Source: Talpa occidentalis | Taxonomy: Eukaryota; Chordata; Mammalia; Eulipotyphla; Talpidae | Reading direction: 5' to 3' | Assembly (NCBI RefSeq): GCF_014898055.3 | Contig: NW_023600993.1 | Coordinates: forward strand, 1,240,001 to 1,304,000 | DNA: 64,000 bases | Notes under the pieces: generated by a model | Told to the model about the DNA's origin: nothing | Seen by the model: the letters and a program-made list of their open reading frames with translations, nothing else | Databases searched by the model: none | Shown here: positions 10,361 through 21,550 of the stretch, in pieces | Numbering within the stretch: the stretch's first letter is position 1 | How the letters are laid out: each line of letters starts with the position of its first letter | Position numbers and translations under genes: made by a program

Positions 10361-11705
10361 GGCGACGTGAGCGCTGCGCTGCGCTCCCTGCCCGCACACC
10401 CTCGCGGCTGAGGTCCTGCAGGCACAGCGGGTGCCAGAGGCGCTGCCACAGCCGCTGGTCTGGAGCTTCTGGGTGGAGATGTCTGGGCCTCAGGCTTCCT
10501 CCCCCCGCCCCAGGCCCCTGCAGAGGAGGAGTGTGGCAGGCTCATCTAGAACCTGAGCCTGTAGGTGTGTGAAGAGCCAGCAGAGGAGGAGCTCATTATG
10601 CGCGGTGGGCTCCCCTGTGTCTCTCTCTGGAATGCGGGGCACTGGCTTGCTCCAGCTGCCCTGGGGGCCTGCCTCCCGGATGTTCACCTCACATCAAGGG
10701 GCTAGGAGTGAGCGGCAAGGAGGCAGCTTGTGAGGAGAACAGTGGGCCGGCCGCCCGCTCCTGGCAGGCCCAGCTGCTGGACCCTGTCCTTGGGCCCCTG
10801 GGTCAGGGGCAGAGCCAGAGGCAGTGATCAAGTCCTTGCCCTCACTGGCTCTGGACGTGCAGGCGGAAGACCAGGAGCCCCTGCTCACACCGCCTCTATC
10901 CTGGCCGTTTGGGTGAGGGGCTGGCCGGGCCCTTCCTGCTGGCAAGTCATTGGCCGGGTGTCTTCCAGGCCTCTCCGCTGCGGAGTCTCTGCTCCCCCTT
11001 CTGTGGCCAGCGCAGCCCGGGGAGACGCCGGGAGAGTGGAAAGGGTCGTTTTCCGCAGCTCAGCTGCGCTCACCAGAGGGTCTCCACGGCCTTCTCTGTC
11101 CCTGTGTGAGCACCAGGTGGGGCCTTCGTGAGCGCGGCGGTGTCTGCTCTGCCTGTTTGTCTCCACGCGGGCACATCTGCATGGGCTGAGGTGCACTGGT
11201 GGATGGGCCGCCCTGGCTTCTCTCCTTGTTGTACCGAGCGCGCCGGGCGGCTGTTTCCAGCCCTAGCCTGGGGCCCCTGCATCTGCTGGCGAGAACCCTG
11301 AGCTCATGTCCGCACCTTCTGGTTGTCAGAGATGCTCAGGCCTCCCCCACCCCACCTCCCGCCGGCATCCCGGTCAGCACCACCCACCAGGGGCCTGGAA
11401 CCTGTCCCCTGACGTGATGCTGGGGGAAGGGCGTCCCCACGTCTGTTAAGAATCACAGCTACAGTCTAATCATGGGGAGATGTCAGCCAAGCTCCTGTTG
11501 GGGACATGCCACAGGTGACTTCCCAGCTTGCCCCACTTTGTCGAGTGCTCGGGACCCAGCATGGTTGAAGCCTGCAGGTCAGGGCGTGCAGAGCCCTTTT
11601 CTGCTCTACTCACCACATGGGGCTCGGCGCCAGAATGGGCATGTTGGGTGGGGTCTTTGGGAACTCTCTGTTTTTCTGTTTCGTCGTCTGAAGTAGTTAC
11701 TCCAA
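10361..11705. other. GC-rich unique DNA, no gene supported
   Basis: Long GC-rich stretch. Open frames on both strands overlap and lack motifs, so they look like chance. No repeats recognised. Confidence 0.45.
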
Positions 11706-11709
11706 GTCC

Positions 11710-12010
11710 CGTTCCCCATGCACTGGCTTTGCAGCTTCGACACCTCACGTGACCTCTGAACTTTGCTTTCCTGACTGTGAAGTAGGCCAGACACACAGCT
11801 GACAGGCAGCAGCTCCTCAGCACAGCGGTCAGCCGAGGGACGAGCCCTGGTTCTGGCCCTGGGACTGGGAGGCCTGCGCAGGCCTCAGTCTCCTGAGCCT
11901 TGGTCTCCCTGCCCTCAGTTCTCACTGGCCTCCCAGGGTGCTGAATCTGGTCTACCAGGTGAACGTTCATCAGTGCCTTTGACATAAATTCTCAACGTGA
12001 TGATTGTTGC
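11710..12010 (+). mobile_element. MIR SINE relic
   Basis: Pieces in MIR order on the plus strand: 'cacgtgacctctgaactttgctttcctgactgtgaa' at 11746-11780 stands for 'tgacctt…cctcatctgtaaa'. The end, 'catcagtgcctttgacataaattctcaacgtgatgattgttgc' at 11969-12011, stands for the MIR 3' block 'cagtgcctggcacat…ctcaataaatg…'. The middle is diverged or interrupted. Confidence 0.6.
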
Positions 12011-12099
12011 AATTTGTATGTAAAATTCTCTTGGTATCAGTAGGTTGCCCAGCATGCGATGCTTCATGCACCTTTTAAAAATTGCAGGCACCTGTTCTC

Positions 12100-12335
12100 C
12101 TTTTCATTTCAGCATTGTAACGCGTGCAGCTTAGTGGCTTCACGTCCACCACAGCCTCTGCTTCCAGAGCTTCCCCCGAGTCCAGAGAGAAACCCACCAC
12201 GGAGAAGCTCCACTTCTCCCCACTCCCGCCCCGGTGTCTCCGACGCCCTTTCTCTTTTCCAGAGTTTGCCTCGCCTAGATGTTTCGTAAGTGTGATCATA
12301 TAACGTTTGCCCTTTTGTTTCTGCTTGCTGCAGCT
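12100..12335 (-). mobile_element. L1 LINE 3'-UTR relic
   Basis: Read on the plus strand this is the antisense of an old L1 3' end: 'cattgtaacgcgtgcagc' at 12114, 'cttccagagcttcccc' near 12160, 'gaaacccaccac' near 12189, 'gtttgcctcgcctagatgtttcgtaagtg' near 12264, and 'gatcatataacgtttgcccttttg' near 12293. Compared with a typical copy many A/T positions are G/C here, suggesting GC-biased decay. Confidence 0.75.
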
Positions 12336-12439
12336 TCTTCTTAAATCTTGTTCGCTATCTATTGTTCTAAGCAATATCTTTTATAATTGCATTATTTAGA
12401 TGATGAGGAAAGAAGCAAATGATCTATCAATCTAATTTA

Positions 12440-12672
12440 ATAGCAAAGATTGTAGCAAGAGATTGTATGTGAAAGTGTTCATCACAGTGTTATTAATATA
12501 GCAATTTTTTAACCTAAATGTCTAATAATAGATGGTTGATTAAAATGAAGCTGGAAGGCATGGCAAGAAATGCCTGCCTGGTGATTGTTAGGAAGTAGGA
12601 TAACAGGTTAACTTTATTTCTCATATTTGTATTTTTGAATACTTTATTTTCCTAAGTAATGTGCATATACAC
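12440..12672 (+). mobile_element. L1 LINE 3'-end relic
   Basis: The run 'gttcatcacagtgttattaatatagcaa' at 12478, 'aacctaaatgtctaataatagatggttgattaaa' at 12511, and the closing 'tttgtatttttgaatactttattttcctaagtaatgtgcatat' near 12627 follow the end of L1M ORF2 and its 3' UTR. Old and non-coding. It runs into a TG repeat. Confidence 0.75.
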
Positions 12673-12742
12673 GTGTGTGTATGTAAGGGGGGGAGGGTGT
12701 GTGTGTGTGTGTGTAGGTGTGTGTGTAGGTGTAGAGAGAGTG
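12673..12742. repeat. Complex (TG)n / G-rich microsatellite
   Basis: TG units are interrupted by 'aaggggggggaggg', 'agg' and a short (GA)n. It lies directly at the end of an L1 relic. Confidence 0.9.
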
Positions 12743-13984
12743 AGTCAGCTGACCAATGCTTTTGTATGCGGCTAGCCAGCATCTGAATCATGGGGTCAAG
12801 TCTCTTACCAGTGTATTGCTGTCCTCAGAGCTGACCCAGGAGGTGAATCAAGAACGAGGAGAAGCACATTTGAGTCTAACATTCTAGAATGCGGTATCTC
12901 ACAGGATAACTTTTTTTGGTATAAAACAGATACTAAAAATTAAGCATCTAAAATATTTAGTGCATGTGGTATTATTAGACGCTGGCAGTAATAAACAGGT
13001 TTGATGAATAAGGTAACAGGTATATTTGCATCTGGAGAGAAGAGAAGGTCCATAAAGAAAGAAGTTATTTTTACTTGTAACCTGTTCAGCTGAAAGCAGA
13101 GGAGGAATGGCATGAATCAGCTGTCAAGGACTTCTGAGAAACCGTGTACGTGCATGTGTGTGCGTGTGCCTGTGTGAACATAGAAAAGCACACTGAGATT
13201 TAACACACTTGTATTTTTTTCTTTGCAAATCCATTTAATGTGCGCGGCATTGTGGGCCGAGCACGCCCTGGGGATTCACAGCACAGCCGTGTCCATCGGC
13301 CAAGCCAGGCCCTGCAGCGGGGCTGCTTGGTGTCTGCACGTGCACGTCTGAGCTGCCCGTGTGCCTGGCCCCTTCTCTGTCTGCTTCCTCACTGAGGGGA
13401 GGTGGGGGGGAGGCGTGGGTGCACTCCCTCAGCGCCGTGAGGGGATGAAAACTGATGTTACAATAGACTAGATCTCCCAAACCAGGCAGGTGCAGCTTTG
13501 TCTGGCGGAGAACAAGTGCAGTCTTCGGCTCCTACGAGGGCGTTGTGTGCTTTCAGAAAGGCTGGGTTTCCAGACCCGGTGAGCTGAAAGGCCAGCCGCC
13601 ATCCGGGGGATTTCCCCTGTGGGGCACAGACCTTGGTGTCCCCTCCCTGCTGAGACACGGGGTATGTGTGTCTGTGTCCGCCGTTCCTGGCAAGTGTCTG
13701 TGACATGTTTGTGCACATTATTTATGTGTGGGCAGCGTGGCCGTTCAGCCAGATCGGAGGGTCTTTCCTGAGAGCTGGTAGTGGAGGGAGACAGATCTGA
13801 TGTCAGGTAGCACTGCCTTTGGCTCTGTTTCTGAGCTGATCCGTGCAGCGCCCTCCCGCGAGTGTAGTGCCACATAGATTTTCTCTGCACATCCTAAGAC
13901 AGAGCTTGGACGTGGGCAATTCTGTATTGATGTCCTTAGACTCACAAACCCCTGGAGACCAATTATGAAGGTTCACAGGTTGTT
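12743..13984. other. Unique non-coding DNA, no feature seen
   Basis: The left half is AT-leaning, the right half (13240-13900) GC-richer. There is a short imperfect TG run at 13140-13180. No exon or repeat family recognised. Confidence 0.4.
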
Positions 13985-14200
13985 TTCATTTTGCTTTCTC
14001 TTGATGCCTCTTTAATGAGACCCAGTAAACAGCAAGCTTGAAGCTTTCTTGTTGGAGACCTGTCTGCCGCCTTCAACCATTTATTACTAATACATCTGGG
14101 AAATGATTTATAAATTAAATATTAGGAAAATGTACTTTAGAAAAAATGTTGTAAGGGGAATAATGTATAATTCTCATTTTGGGAAAGTCCTTCCAGCAAT
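13985..14200. promoter_or_regulatory. AT-rich candidate conserved element
   Basis: Repeat-free AT-rich sequence including 'cctctttaatgagacccag' near 14007, 'accatttattactaatac' near 14077, and 'gatttataaattaaatatt' near 14106. Several TAAT/ATTA cores are present. Regulatory function is inferred from composition only. Confidence 0.3.
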
Positions 14201-15739
14201 TTGCTAATGGAGGGGCAGGGGTCAGTGATTGAAGGGCTCGGCCTGTGTGACGAACACAGAGGAGGTAGGGGCCCTGGGGGCGGACATCTGGGCATGGGAT
14301 CCACTTAATAAACTGTGGACACAGAAGTTGCTGATTTTTCTGTCAGTGCAACCCTTTAGAAAAGTGAGAAATAATAAAGAAATGTCCTAGCACATATCCC
14401 CTCCGCATAATTAAAATGTCATGCTCATCAGTACAGAGTAGCTTCCTCACAAGTGGAGGGTGATGACTTGGGGGTCTTGTCACCCTCCTGGGTCAGTGAG
14501 AAGGGAGGGTGGAACTGATGTATAATCGGCTTCTCTTTGTGCACATCGTGAAGCTGAGCCCACCCCTGTCTGTGACTTACCCGAGTCTCCCGGCTTAAGA
14601 CTGTCAAGCTGAGATGGTCATTTGCAAGGTTGAACTTCAGGGTTTGATCCAGCACACCTACAGCAGCTTCTGTGTGAGTGAAGCCTGCGCCTGGGCTCCT
14701 CGGCTGGGTTGGGTCTACACACCAGAACCTCCCATTTCTGTTGGGAGGGGGAAATGGACAGAGCTGTGCTCCATCTCCCAAATTTCAGGGAGGCCAAAGG
14801 ACACTTGGGGATCATCTTCTCAAAGGGAATTAAAACACATCCAATTTGTAGATTTTACTTAACAGAAACTTGTGTTCCTTTTTTGAAAGTTCTGAAAATC
14901 TCCATCTGTCGTATCAATCGTGCTGTAATAGTTGCATGTAATACTTTTAAATGTCCAAGAAGTGAATTCATAAATGTGAAATCATACCTTTGCAGTTCAC
15001 ATTTGTTTTTAGATTCCATTTCAGTCTCTTTTATTTCATTTCTGCAAGAATGGTTAGGCTGCATTTCAGAGACGTAATCAGGTGCGTATCATGCTGTCCA
15101 TTCTGTTTGAAAGGAAACATGCACATCGATTATAGACTAGACATTATTTATACATTTTGCATATGTAAGCTTAAATACAGATTTTAATATTTATTTTGTG
15201 TGTGTGCGTATCTGCAAATATGTCTATTTTTACGTCATTTTGAAATACGTATCACACAGGCAATCTTAAAGAATACTGTCTTTTGGCTATTTTGATCTCT
15301 GGGCTGAGAGCTTCTGCCGCAATCAGTACACTACTGTGTCTTTGTTGCTCCCCACAGCACATCCTGAAGATTCCACTGAATCACTGAATCAAAACTTTGG
15401 AGTTTGGGAAAATGAAAGCAACTTAGCATCACCACAGTATAGTCATTTTATAAACATTAGCAAAACTGTAGTTTAATTCTGTCATTTCATTGATAGACAC
15501 TCCTTTGACCCATGTATGTTAAAGGGGAGGTGCACATTTGCCTTCTCACTGCTGCATTTGAGTCTCGTGTTTTGGTAAAATGCTATCTTGGCAACGGTCA
15601 GAAGACAGAATACCCTCAAGTGAATGTCTTGGGGCAGACGCTGAAGATGTGTGTTGACAGAGGTCTCTGATTCCTCCTCTGACAACATTTACAGTCAGAA
15701 GAGAAAAAGAGTTTTCAGATAAAGACTGTTACAAAGGCA
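14201..15739. other. Unique AT-leaning DNA, no gene supported
   Basis: No recognised repeat. A plus frame at 14709-15077 is open for 122 codons but has no family motif. Short TG runs occur near 15198. Confidence 0.4.
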
Positions 15740-15960
15740 CAATAATTTCGAATGATTTCCATCTTCTAACAATCTCCTGAAATTAATGAATAAAGACAAT
15801 AGCCTTCCATTCACCCAACTTTACCACATCAGGCAGTGGAAATAGAAAATGATTTGACATTAATCCTGCTTCTTGACAGTTGCAGAATGGCGATACTCTA
15901 CGCTACCCTCTCAGAGGATGTTCAAAGATAACTTCTATTCTATTTTCATATTCTGTCTCA
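15740..15960. promoter_or_regulatory. AT-rich candidate conserved element
   Basis: Repeat-free stretch with 'cctgaaattaatgaataaag' near 15777 and 'gatttgacattaatcctgc' near 15851. It has low CpG content and no tandem structure. A weak candidate enhancer on composition alone. Confidence 0.25.
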
Positions 15961-16984
15961 TAACCTCATCTATTATGTAACTGGCTTCACTGCCAGTGGC
16001 CAGCATGAAGCTGTGTGGAGCCTGCTGGGCCACGAAGGTTCTGGAGAACGTACTACACAGAGGGTCCCTTTTGGATCTTCATTGTCACCGCTGTAGGTTA
16101 CGCGTCCTTCCCTAATATGTCAAAACTGAAAGACCAGATCGGCTGAGTCACGTAAATTATCTTTGGGATGAACCACCTCCCTCTCCCCTCCTGTGAGAAG
16201 AGTGGTAACACAGCCAGTGTGAGGGCGCAGCTGACCCAGCGGAGCTCGTGCTGGCTTCGCTAAGGCTCGAGGTCACAGCAGCACTGGGACGAACCCTTGT
16301 TAGTTGCGGTTTGTGATCCCGAGTGTCCGGAATGAGGGCCAGTCCTGACCAGGTGCAGCAGCTGGGTTTCAACTGGACTTGACGCTTGACACAATTCTGC
16401 TGTGTCGCTGAAATCTTATTAGTAGAAGATTAGGAATTTGTTGGGGAGAATCTGGGGGAATATTGCTATAAAATTTTATAAACTATATAAAAAATGGTTG
16501 CAGTCTTAGATGATTGTTCCATTTTTTGGAAATAGGTTTTTTTCAAAAGGGAGTTTGTGAGCATTTCACAAGCCAGCTTCTTTCGTTCACTGGTGAGTTG
16601 CTTTTTCTTGCTGTCTTTCTCCTCTCTCGCCCTCTCCTGCTCTGTCTTCCGTCTGCTGTGATGAAGGATCAGTCACAGGGACAGGCGGTGTGTCTCACTG
16701 TGCGCTTCCTGCTACGTCATTGCTTTTGTCTCTTTTGCTTTGAATCTGTGATGGTTACAGTTTGGAGCCTGTTTTCTCCGTTTCAGTTGAAACAGTTTGC
16801 ACACTGTACAAAACCTTAAATCTTAAGTGTATCACCTAATAAATGCTCCACCAGGCCCACACAGGAGGCGTCTCATGAGCTGGAAAATCCTGTCCCCTCT
16901 CCACACGCACTTCCCCCTCCCCGGAGGCCGTACTCCTCGAGCGCCTGTCACCATAGCGTCAGTTCTGCTTGGTCTTCAGCTTCA
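15961..16984. other. Unique non-coding DNA, no feature seen
   Basis: Mixed composition with an AT-rich patch at 16440-16500 and pyrimidine-rich sequence around 16600-16650. No repeat or exon recognised. Confidence 0.4.
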
Positions 16985-17080
16985 TTTAAAAATTAAAAAA
17001 ATGGGCGGAAGAACTAAAAAGACACTTCTCCAGAGAGGAAATGCAAATGGCCAGCAGGCATATAAAAAGAATCAGAAACT
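16985..17080 (+). mobile_element. L1 LINE ORF2 fragment
   Basis: The stretch 'aaaatgggcggaagaactaaaaagacacttctcc' at 16997 and 'gaggaaatgcaaatggccagcaggcatataaaaag' at 17035 closely follow the well-known L1 ORF2 segment near its C-terminus. It is short, isolated and truncated at both ends. Confidence 0.8.
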
Positions 17081-17089
17081 GTGCACTTT

Positions 17090-17165
17090 TTCTTCCTGCC
17101 TTGTTTTGCCCAACATAATATTTTCGGAGCTTCATTTGTGGGGTTGGGCATATCGAGGGTGACTG
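17090..17165 (-). mobile_element. L1 LINE 3'-UTR fragment, antisense
   Basis: The plus strand reads 'cttgttttgcccaacataatattttcggagcttcatttgtgg', the antisense of the L1 block normally near 'cttagcataatatttttgagattcatcc'. It abuts a plus-strand ORF2 fragment, so this may be one inverted insertion or two events. Confidence 0.45.
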
Positions 17166-17340
17166 TAACCCCGAGACTGTCAGTCCCCTCCTTTCTCCTG
17201 GTGAGGACAAGGCTGAAGCTTATGACATGCTCTTTTGTTGATTAGTCACTTAGTGACCTGGGGTGTATGTGGGGGAGTCGGCTATACTTCTAATTCTCTT
17301 GTTGTTGTAATGGTTAAAAAAAAATATTGTTTTATTTGTT

Positions 17341-17600
17341 CAAAGATTTTATTTATTTATGCATACAAGAGGGGGGTGCAGGCCAGAGGTGCAGGGGGTT
17401 AGAGGACTCCCCAGAGACAGAGTGGGGAGCAGAACAGGCAGACTGACTGAAACACACTGCTGAGGGGAGCAGCGGGGAGACAGGAGAGGTCTGCTGCGCC
17501 CTGTGGGTCACTCCCTGGCACAGGATCAAACTCAGGCCACAGTGGCTGGCGATCGCTTCATAGTGCTGATACTTTAACTCCTGCACTATTAGGGAGGCTC
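17341..17600 (-). mobile_element. tRNA-derived SINE, Vic-1-like, older subfamily
   Basis: Minus-strand copy with tail 'gattttatttatttatgcat' at 17346-17365, a body with 'gagacagagtggggagcagaacaggcag', and a decayed tRNA head ending near 17597. The B-box region near 17522 reads 'aggatcaaac' on the plus strand. It carries mutations throughout and belongs with the copies at 5103 and 6896. Confidence 0.85.
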
Positions 17601-17759
17601 TTGATGTTTTTTAATGGGGTTGAGATTACAGAAATTATTCAGAAAGAAAGAGTTTTAAGGCAAATGATTCAAATACTCTTTTCCAACTCCCTGATGCAGC
17701 TGTGGTGGCGGCCAGAGCGCCTTTCTCTGGGAACATTCATCTATTTCTTAATATTCTTT

Positions 17760-17885
17760 TTATGCCCTGCCCTGCCTTCTTCCAAACTGGGAGCTCTTTG
17801 ATTAAATGTCTCCCTGATTTCTGAGAATCTTGTGTACTTTGCCACATAGACAGTAAATTTGCTAGATCAACAAGGCCTCCCTTAA
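17760..17885 (+). mobile_element. L2/MIR3-like LINE 3' end, weak
   Basis: The order 'aactgggagctctttgattaaatgtctccctg', then 'tgtgtactttgccacatagacagtaaat', resembles the common L2 3' end ('gactgtgagctccttgagggcaggg…cagtgcctggcacatag…'). Strongly diverged, so uncertain. Confidence 0.4.
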
Positions 17886-20009
17886 ATGGTTTGGGGTTTG
17901 GGGTACTCCATAGAGATAAGTTCTGGTTAAACATGTAGCAGAAAGACTGCTCTCGCTTTAAGGTTATAATGAAAACAGTTATATAATTACAGCTTTTGAC
18001 AGTATCAAGGGGAAAGAATTAAATGAGAGACCATGACCTTTCTCAAGTGTTACAATTATTTTAAATTATTTTCCATTAAATTCTCTAAAATGAACTCCAT
18101 CCTCCATATACAATACCTTCCCAGGTAAGCTGTGGTCGTCTTCACGATTTAACTAAAAGCCAGGCGATTGTGTGCTATTGTCTTATCTTCTGCTTCCCTC
18201 GGGGACTTCTGTCACTTCTGTCCCTTTACCTCAGTTCTGTCTCCCTGCTACAGCTCAAGCTTCCTGAGTTTCTGCTTGGGATCGTTGATGTCACGCAGGG
18301 AGCCATGTTAGAATCAGCGTAAACGTTTCACTCCGGGGGCTGCAGGAGGGCCCACGTCAGGCCCACGGGCTTTGGCACACAGACTGTGCACATTTGCTTA
18401 GAGCCCGGCTTGGGGACGGGGCGGGGGAGCGCAGTCTGGCTGTTAGTTTGCACGCTCGCCTTGGAACAGCGCACCTGTCCTGGATCAGAGCGAGCCGGCT
18501 CCTCAGAGCTGGCTTAGTGGGTTGTCCTGAGCTGGAGTTTAGAAAGGGCATGAGCATTTCACAAGACTCGGCACGCCACCAGAGACGCGCCTTCCAGAAC
18601 TCTCGTGTTCTTCCTCCAGAAACCCCCGCGTCCTCGGCCGGTGCCCGCACAAGCACACTTAGTTTCCGCTGCGATCTTTGTTCTGTCTTCCCTTTCCCAT
18701 TTGTTTCTATGGCTGCGCGCTCCTTCCGCGTTTCTCTCCTCCGTGACCTCCCTTCAATTATACGCAACTTTCTAATCCCATCATTCCGTGTGTGTGTCTT
18801 GTGGGATGGATCTCCAGAGGCCAGGCGGGCTTTGCCCCATGCCCCGAGACAGCCACTCCCCACAGGGAGCCTGAGGCCGGTGGCCTGCCAGCCCGGGCAG
18901 TGTCCCCGTGACCTGGAGGAGGCAGGTGACCTCAGGCGCTCCTTGTCCTCCGCCCTTGCTCCTGAACTGATGAAGCAACCCTGGCTCCCACTTTCCTACT
19001 TAGAGGAGTGGCGTCCGGGTCTGCTCCAGGAGGAGGGTTGTGGGTGAGCACATCCTTTCTCTGAGAACCTCATCTGCACTCTCCGAGCGAGGACGAGGCC
19101 AGCGCCTCCTCGTCTGACACGTGATGTCTCCCCTCGTGTCCCTGGAGCCCAGCACCCAAGCAGGAGCAACACCCCGGCCTGCTGCGGTCTCCAGAGTCCG
19201 CGAGCACATGGACTCTCTAATGCTGCTCTCAGACATTGGCCTTTCCTCCACGGGTCTGTCTGCTGTGACTGTGTTCATCGCCCACCCTCTGCAAACCCAG
19301 CGGGGGCGGGGAGCATCTCCTGGCTGTGGATGGCATTGGCATGTGTGAGGCGGGAGGTGGACCCCGGTGTCGGCCTCACAGGCCCTTGAAGTAAGGTGAG
19401 AACCTCCCTCTCCCATCAGCGAGCAGCGGTCCTGGACACAGTGGCACTGCTGAGAGGAGTCATTAAATGATGGCTGACCCACTGGTGACAGTGTTCATGG
19501 CACTTACGCATCACCGGGACACACTTCACTAACCCAGGCGGTCCCCCAGTCGAGGGCACGTGAGCTCTGAAAGCCGCAGCCTGCGCTGGACGCCAGGCTG
19601 TCCCGCTTGTTGCCCTGCATCTGGAAGCAGTTTGCTGACATGCACCGGGATTTCCTTTATCTGCCCCTAAAAACCACACTCATCAAGTTTGGCAGGGATT
19701 AAGCTCGCCCCAACCCTCAGAGCAGCCCACGAGCTCCTCATGAGTGCGGCTCCTGCAGCTTTGGGTCCAGGCCTGCAGCCGTGTTCCCCTGAAGCCGTGT
19801 TCCCCCCACCGGCCCCCTGACCCTGCCAGTCCCCGCACGCTCTGCAGGCGCGGCACGTGGGGTAACTAGTGACCTCTGCGGTGACTGACTCGCCCAGGAG
19901 TGACATCTCCCATCGGCTCGGTGCTCCGTCTCTGCCTCAGCTGAGCAAAGTGGGCGATCACAGCCGCAGACAAACTGCTTCCCGACGACGCGTAATGAGA
20001 TGCTCCTGT
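17886..20009. other. Unique DNA, AT-leaning then GC-rich, no gene supported
   Basis: 17886-18340 is AT-leaning; after that GC rises with many CpGs. A 217-codon plus frame (18394-19047) overlaps long frames on the other strand and has no motif. No repeats recognised. Confidence 0.4.
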
Positions 20010-20110
20010 GCAAATCACTCCGGCGGTGATTTGATTGAATCATTCTCAACCGCTTAGTTTCAGGCTCCAGATATTACTGCTAAGAATAATAAAAGAAAAC
20101 TCCAGTCTCC
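20010..20110. promoter_or_regulatory. AT-rich candidate conserved element
   Basis: A short repeat-free island in GC-rich DNA: 'gtgatttgattgaatcattctc' near 20026 includes the inverted pair GATT…AATC. 'gatattactgctaagaataataaaag' follows near 20071. Composition and motif density suggest a regulatory element. Confidence 0.3.
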
Positions 20111-20729
20111 CTTTTCAAGCACTCGATCTTTTGATGTCGGGAAGATGCTTGTGATGCGGGAGGGAGAGGAGCAGCCGGCACCTGGACGCGCGCGGGGAGG
20201 CATCGTAAACGCTCGAGTTTTGCGAAACGGTCTTTTCTTACTCTCCTCATGCTGTAAAGATGAGCGTATGCGGCCCTGAAAACAAAACTAATGTCTTACC
20301 ATTTTTTTCTGATGACCCACTACTGGTCCAGTCCAGAAATGACCAGAAATCAAGATCCAGAAGTGGGTTTTGGAAACACTGCCCACTTTGGCGCATGCAG
20401 CCCCGTGTTCAGCCCGCCCTGCGGTGTTTCCGGCTCCCTGTCCGACCTGCCGACGGGGACGACCAAAGGTGGCAGAGACCCTGGGCGCGCTGGGCTGGCG
20501 GCTCCAGGCCGTGGTCGCGGTGGCGGGTGGGGGGGTAGCTTTCCTGCCTTGTGGTTGTCCCGGCCGTGCAGGGTGGCTGGCGCACCGCTGGCCCGGGGTT
20601 CCCCATTACGCACCCCTGCTGGAGTGTGACCTCACCTGCGGCGCCGTTAGGGGTCAGGTTGTTTCTTCTGCGTCACGTACACGGGGCCTTGGGCCTTTGC
20701 CCCGTTCCTACCGCTCAACAAATGAAACA
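20111..20729. other. GC-rich unique DNA, no gene supported
   Basis: CpG-rich between about 20170 and 20660. Overlapping open frames without motifs. No repeats recognised. Confidence 0.4.
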
Positions 20730-21060
20730 ATCATATTTTATTTTATTTTTTAATTAATATTTTATTTTATAGCATTCTTACATCATTTTTCATTTTTGCA
20801 CAATGTATGCATTATCATTTTGTTGTACTCCCCATACAATTGCAACCCCTTTATTTTGACCCTAGTCCTTCCTCTCCCCTTCTCTCCCCCCCAGCCCCCC
20901 ATGGTGTGTCTCTGGTTTATGGTTGCTTGTTGATTTTGATTTTTACTTTGTATTAATTAGTCTTTTTCCTGGTCCCTTATTTAGGTTTTCTAAATTCCTG
21001 CCATGAGTGAGACCATCCGGTATTTCTCTTTTTCTTTCTGGCTTACTTCGCTGAGTTTGA
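20730..21060 (-). mobile_element. L1-like LINE 3' end, antisense
   Basis: The left edge is T/A-rich, as expected for an A-tail on the minus strand. It then reads 'gcattcttacatcattttt', 'ttgttgtactccccatacaattgcaaccc', and finally 'gagtgagaccatccggtatttctctttttctttctggcttacttcgc'. The last block is the typical antisense of L1 3'-region sequence in hoofed and carnivore genomes. It is less decayed than the other L1 relics. An LTR origin is less likely but not excluded. Confidence 0.6.
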
Positions 21061-21550
21061 TTTTAAAAGGATGGTGATGTTGAAAGGTTACTTTAAACAA
21101 AAATGACAGCAAAATGACACATGCGCGTTACAGAAATATGTAAAATTATTTGCACTGAAATATTCACGGCTGCTGATCATTGGCTAAGAATTCAATTGAT
21201 TACAACTTCCCTTCTTTATAATTATACCATTTTATAGTGATTATGTATTATTTATATAATCAGAAATAAAACCACCCTCATAGTAGGTTTAAAAAAACCT
21301 CCTGAACAAATCATGAACTGTAGAAGTCAATAAAGTCTTCAAAATCTGCTTGTGAAAATAATATCTCACCTACCCCTTCAAAGAAAACATTTTTTTTAAT
21401 ATTTAAGCTTTTTAAATTATGTAGAAAGAATTCTTAAAAATTATTTTTATGACGCTATCATTATATTAATGCAAGGAGCTGCAAAAATAGCACAAAAGGA
21501 ACACTACAGACCTAGTAGACGTCTGAGGATGCAGTTTCCAGAATCTCCTT
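21061..21550. promoter_or_regulatory. AT-rich island, candidate conserved element
   Basis: About 450 bases of AT-rich sequence between an L1 fragment and CpG-rich DNA, including 'tgatcattggctaagaattcaattgattac' near 21174. There is a long AT tract at 21215-21270. No repeat family recognised. Confidence 0.3.

Noticed and set aside
20730..21060. Endogenous retrovirus LTR
   Set aside because: No TG…CA ends, tRNA primer site or paired LTR was seen. The block order fits an antisense L1 3' end better.
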